A stretch of DNA of 64,000 nucleotides, from assembly GCF_000499845.2 (NCBI RefSeq), contig NC_023754.2, positions 25,582,611 through 25,646,610 of the forward strand. Reading direction: 5' to 3'. Source of the DNA: Phaseolus vulgaris. Taxonomy: Eukaryota; Streptophyta; Magnoliopsida; Fabales; Fabaceae. Below are positions 61,084 through 64,000 of the stretch, in pieces. A program made the position numbers and the translations under genes. The notes under the pieces were generated by a model. The model had not been told where the DNA came from and ran no database searches. It worked only from the letters and a program-made list of their open reading frames with translations. Numbering within the stretch: the first letter of the stretch is position 1; each line of letters begins with the position of its first letter.

Positions 61084-61167
61084 TAGTATCTAACATATTT
61101 AATATAATGATTAATTATTTTTTATCTTTAAAATTAACTCCTATTATTTAATGGTTTTCTTATAATA
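61084..61167. mobile_element. CACTA-type MITE fragment (right end only)
   Basis: TAGTATCTAACATATTTAAT followed by a TTAATTATTTTTTATCTTTA block and a final ATGGTTTTCTTATAATA match the right end of the copies at 9283-9672 and 60336-60698. The left two thirds are missing, so this is a truncated copy next to the 170-bp repeat. Confidence 0.5.
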
Positions 61168-62178
61168 TTATTGTAAAAAATTATAATATTTTTAAGTTTT
61201 GTACTATAAATAAAGTAAAGAAGAAAAAAACTCCCTTGAAAAATCTAAAGAGGGTGAAAGGTTTTATAAGTTTAGAGAAAAAAATTTCTTAAAGGAAAAA
61301 ATAGTAAATTTAGTTTATATTATAACATATATAATTTTAAAATAGTAAAATAATCACTCTTCCTTTATCTCCAACTTTTTTTTTGTATAGACTTATAAGA
61401 CATGTCTAGAAAAATTATGTAAAATATTTTATAAATTAGTTAATTTTTATATGATATTAAATTTTAATTAATTATATACATTTATATGACATTAAATAAT
61501 TGTTTCCTGGTAGAAGTAAGTAAACAGAATTAGGATTGTTATAAAGATATTAAAGCCACTTAAAAAGAGCATATTTTAGGTGATATTTTATGTCATGATG
61601 ATGTACAATTATTGGTAGTTAACAATTACTCCGTAACAAATAATTTTATTTTTATTCCATCGTCCATTTGCATTCATTGCTAGTAACCGTCCTCAACTAC
61701 TTTTTGTATATATTCTAAAATCATTGTTTTGCAGTTCCAACATTTTGACTTTTTTAACCTTTCACTTGTGTGATCTTGTACAGTCTTTTTCTTGAAAAAT
61801 TTGAATTCTAGTATTTTCATTGGTGATTGTCCCTATTATCTAACATAGTACACTAGTTTGCAGATTTTCCAAGCTTTCAAATCAAACTTCACCATGTTTC
61901 TTTGTCTTTTGTATACCATCATGGTCCACTCCTTTCCTTCTTCTCTATTTCTTTAGCTTTTCTTAAAATTATACACACTATTACATTTATTTTGTATATA
62001 CGAGAGCTGACTCCTCCTCCTCCTATGTGGTGTTCTTCCAACTTCCATTAACACGTTTAATTGAGTTTTCCTGTTATTATTTTTCCATCTATCAATTTTA
62101 TTTCTTTCTTTTTAGGTAATTCTTTAGATGAATATTATCCTAATCTATTATGGTCAATTAAGATAAATATTTATTGTC
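61168..62178. other. AT-rich intergenic DNA
   Basis: A somewhat less AT-rich part at about 61660-62040 contains short CT-rich runs. No gene was seen. Confidence 0.5.
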
Positions 62179-62322
62179 TAATGTGGTGTTTTAATAGAGG
62201 ACACGTAACCGCACATAATCATAATAGAGAAAGAGAGGTTTTGATGAACCTGATGTGGTATTTCAATGAAGGACACTTAATCGCACGTAATCATTGGAGA
62301 AAGAAAGTTTTGATGAATCCTA
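62179..62322 (+). repeat. 72-bp tandem duplication with open frame
   Basis: Copies at 62179-62250 and 62251-62322 each contain ATGTGGT[G/A]TTT, GGACAC, CGCA, AATCAT and TTTTGATGAA. The period is 72 bases (24 codons), and one frame stays open through both copies, giving LMWCFNRGHVTAHNHN... and LMWYFNEGHLIARNHW... repeats. The surrounding 90-codon frame (62061-62333) starts with TTG, so no complete gene is claimed. Confidence 0.75.
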
Positions 62323-64000
62323 ATTGCAAATGACAAAGAGACAATGACTCAAACGTAAAAAAGAGAAAAAAAGAAAAGAAAATAAAAAAAAACTCTTATT
62401 CACTTGTCTATTAGAGAGTAAAATACATGTTGTATATATAAAAAAAAAGACTAAGATTTAGTTGAAAAAAAAAAATCCAATAACTTAAAACAGAAAAACT
62501 AAATATGTTAAGATAATATGCAATTATTTAAAGGTCTACTCTTCTACTATAATCAATCCTGGGCCCTCAAGCTAAGTGGTTTTTTATAAAAAAAAATATA
62601 ATAAAATGATATATTCCACTACCACAAATATTAGTTTTCTTTCATTTTATTTGTATTTATTTGACTATAAAAGAAGTGCTTACAAAAAGTTAGGAGAAAA
62701 GCAGAAAATGTTATTTTGAGAGACATTTAAACTTAAATGTTGGTTTTTACAACATATAAAATTATTAGCATAAATAAAATGAAAAATATCAAACAATATG
62801 AGTTATAGTTATTTGTCATTATGCTTGAATTATTTTGTCCTGATTTTGAGAACACGGGTTTTAATTAATTACTACTAGTATTATGATAGGGCATAGTTTG
62901 AGCATTAATGTTTGTGTGTTGGTTTTGGCGTTGTTGATTCAATTCAACTCTCAGCATTTATAATTATATTGGATGCATGTGTGGTGGGAAGAGAAAGATC
63001 CAAAAGAGAAAGCATGTTTTTGTAAGAGAGGTATACCAAAGATAAGCCAAGTGGGGGCATTGGATGGTAAGTGAGGAAAGAGGTAAATGTTTTGTGACTT
63101 CTCACTAAAATATTGTCTTTTTTGTGAACAAATTATTTTGGGTAGGGCCACATATCTTTGTTCTCTCTTCACAAGTTTCTTTCATCTCCCAACATACACA
63201 ACTCCACTCACAAACCCCACTTCCCTTTCCTTCTACCTCTATACTTTTCACACATCTTCTCAATTTTTATCAAACCCTAAATTCTATCCCATCATATATG
63301 TATATAGCCAAACAATATAATATAGTTAATCAAGTATGTAAAAAAATGGAACTAAGTTATTTCAAAGCACTAAAAAATCTACAATTTTAATCTAAATAAG
63401 ATTGGATAAATTCAGTTTTGTATCATTTTCATATTCTTAAGAAATTAAAGTCTAACATCAAAATTTATTGAATTAATAATCTTATTTCTTTTATTCTCTG
63501 TAAGAAGTGGCAAAGAGGTCCTACCATAAGGACCTATAGTGTGTCCAAACATTCAAAATGAGTAAGTTCCTAAATTTAAGCCTTTATACATGTTTATTGT
63601 GATGTTCAGTTCCTAAAACCTATGTTATATAATATTGAGTTAGTATATCTTTTAAAGTATTTACACTACTTATTCATGTGTTTCATTTTTTTCTTACCAA
63701 AAACAGTTGAAGATAACCTAAAACAAATTGGGAGCATTATCATTATAATAGAACTAAACTTAATACAATTTCTCAACTTGTCATTCAAATTTTTTACTAT
63801 TCATGTTTTTTTCTTCTATACTAGCTTTATACTACACTCCAATTCTTACACAACTCAATGAATTCAAATGGACATATTTAAATAATTGAAGTATACTTGC
63901 ATTATTATTAAAAATCAAGAAGCATTATGTATCTTTTTTGCTTCTTGAATGAAATGTTCATGGATCCACCCATGTGCCAAATTGCTTTTTTTAGCCTTTT
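62323..64000. other. AT-rich intergenic DNA to window end
   Basis: No gene was supported. A CT-rich stretch at about 63140-63260 (CTTCACAAGTTTCTTTCATC and similar) resembles a plant leader, and a gene could lie beyond the window. The overlapping frames at 63087-63390 have low-complexity composition and no recognisable domain. Confidence 0.45.

Noticed and set aside
62061..62333. 90-codon frame across the 72-bp duplication
   Set aside because: It starts with TTG and has no gene context; I kept only the repeat as a feature.
1..64000. tRNA, rRNA and familiar conserved plant miRNA genes
   Set aside because: A by-eye search for tRNA B-box strings (GGTTCGAAT-type) and for the mature sequences of common plant miRNAs found none; a tRNAscan and miRNA profile search would be needed to be sure.

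Overview
This window looks like nuclear DNA from a flowering plant. It is a eudicot and most likely a papilionoid legume. It has very AT-rich intergenic DNA, GT-AG introns, TATA boxes and telo-boxes, and the genes are typical angiosperm families. The legume assignment is inference: the short-LTR repeats at 56 kb and 60 kb carry a motif I associate with Phaseoleae genomes. I see no prokaryotic, organellar or viral gene block, no rRNA or tRNA gene, and no CRISPR array.

Genes from left to right: a small arginine-rich orphan protein (5.8-6.2 kb, minus); a six-exon RBP45-type triple-RRM RNA-binding protein (12.3-16.0 kb, minus); a single-exon MYND zinc-finger protein (19.6-21.5 kb, plus); a two-exon class V small heat-shock protein (23.3-24.0 kb, plus); a six-exon Derlin-2 type ERAD protein (27.7-30.3 kb, plus); an intronless PPR336-like mitochondrial PPR protein (32.3-33.5 kb, plus); a five-exon RLCK-VII/PBL cytoplasmic kinase (36.7-38.6 kb, plus); a 112-aa orphan protein (39.4-39.7 kb, minus); and an eleven-exon adenosine-deaminase-like N6-methyl-AMP deaminase (45.7-49.0 kb, minus). 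Every multi-exon model was joined by hand with phase-consistent junctions, and each gives an uninterrupted protein of about the usual family length. The genes are independent housekeeping or stress genes, not a pathway cluster.

The right third (50-64 kb) has no convincing gene but is rich in small non-autonomous transposons: a complete Helitron with its 3' hairpin and CTAG end, two TRIM-like short-LTR elements, CACTA-type MITEs with 3-bp target duplications (further copies or fragments at 9.3 kb and 61.1 kb), and an inverted pair of a 170-bp repeat with a third copy at 3.5 kb.

I did not find a clearly new biological system. The observations most worth a second look are the hairpin plus overlapping uORF in the leader of the kinase gene, the nested mini-transposon cluster at 54-61 kb, the abrupt C-to-G composition switch inside the PPR gene, an ER-stress-element-like motif before the Derlin gene, and a 72-bp tandem duplication that keeps an open frame at 62.2 kb.
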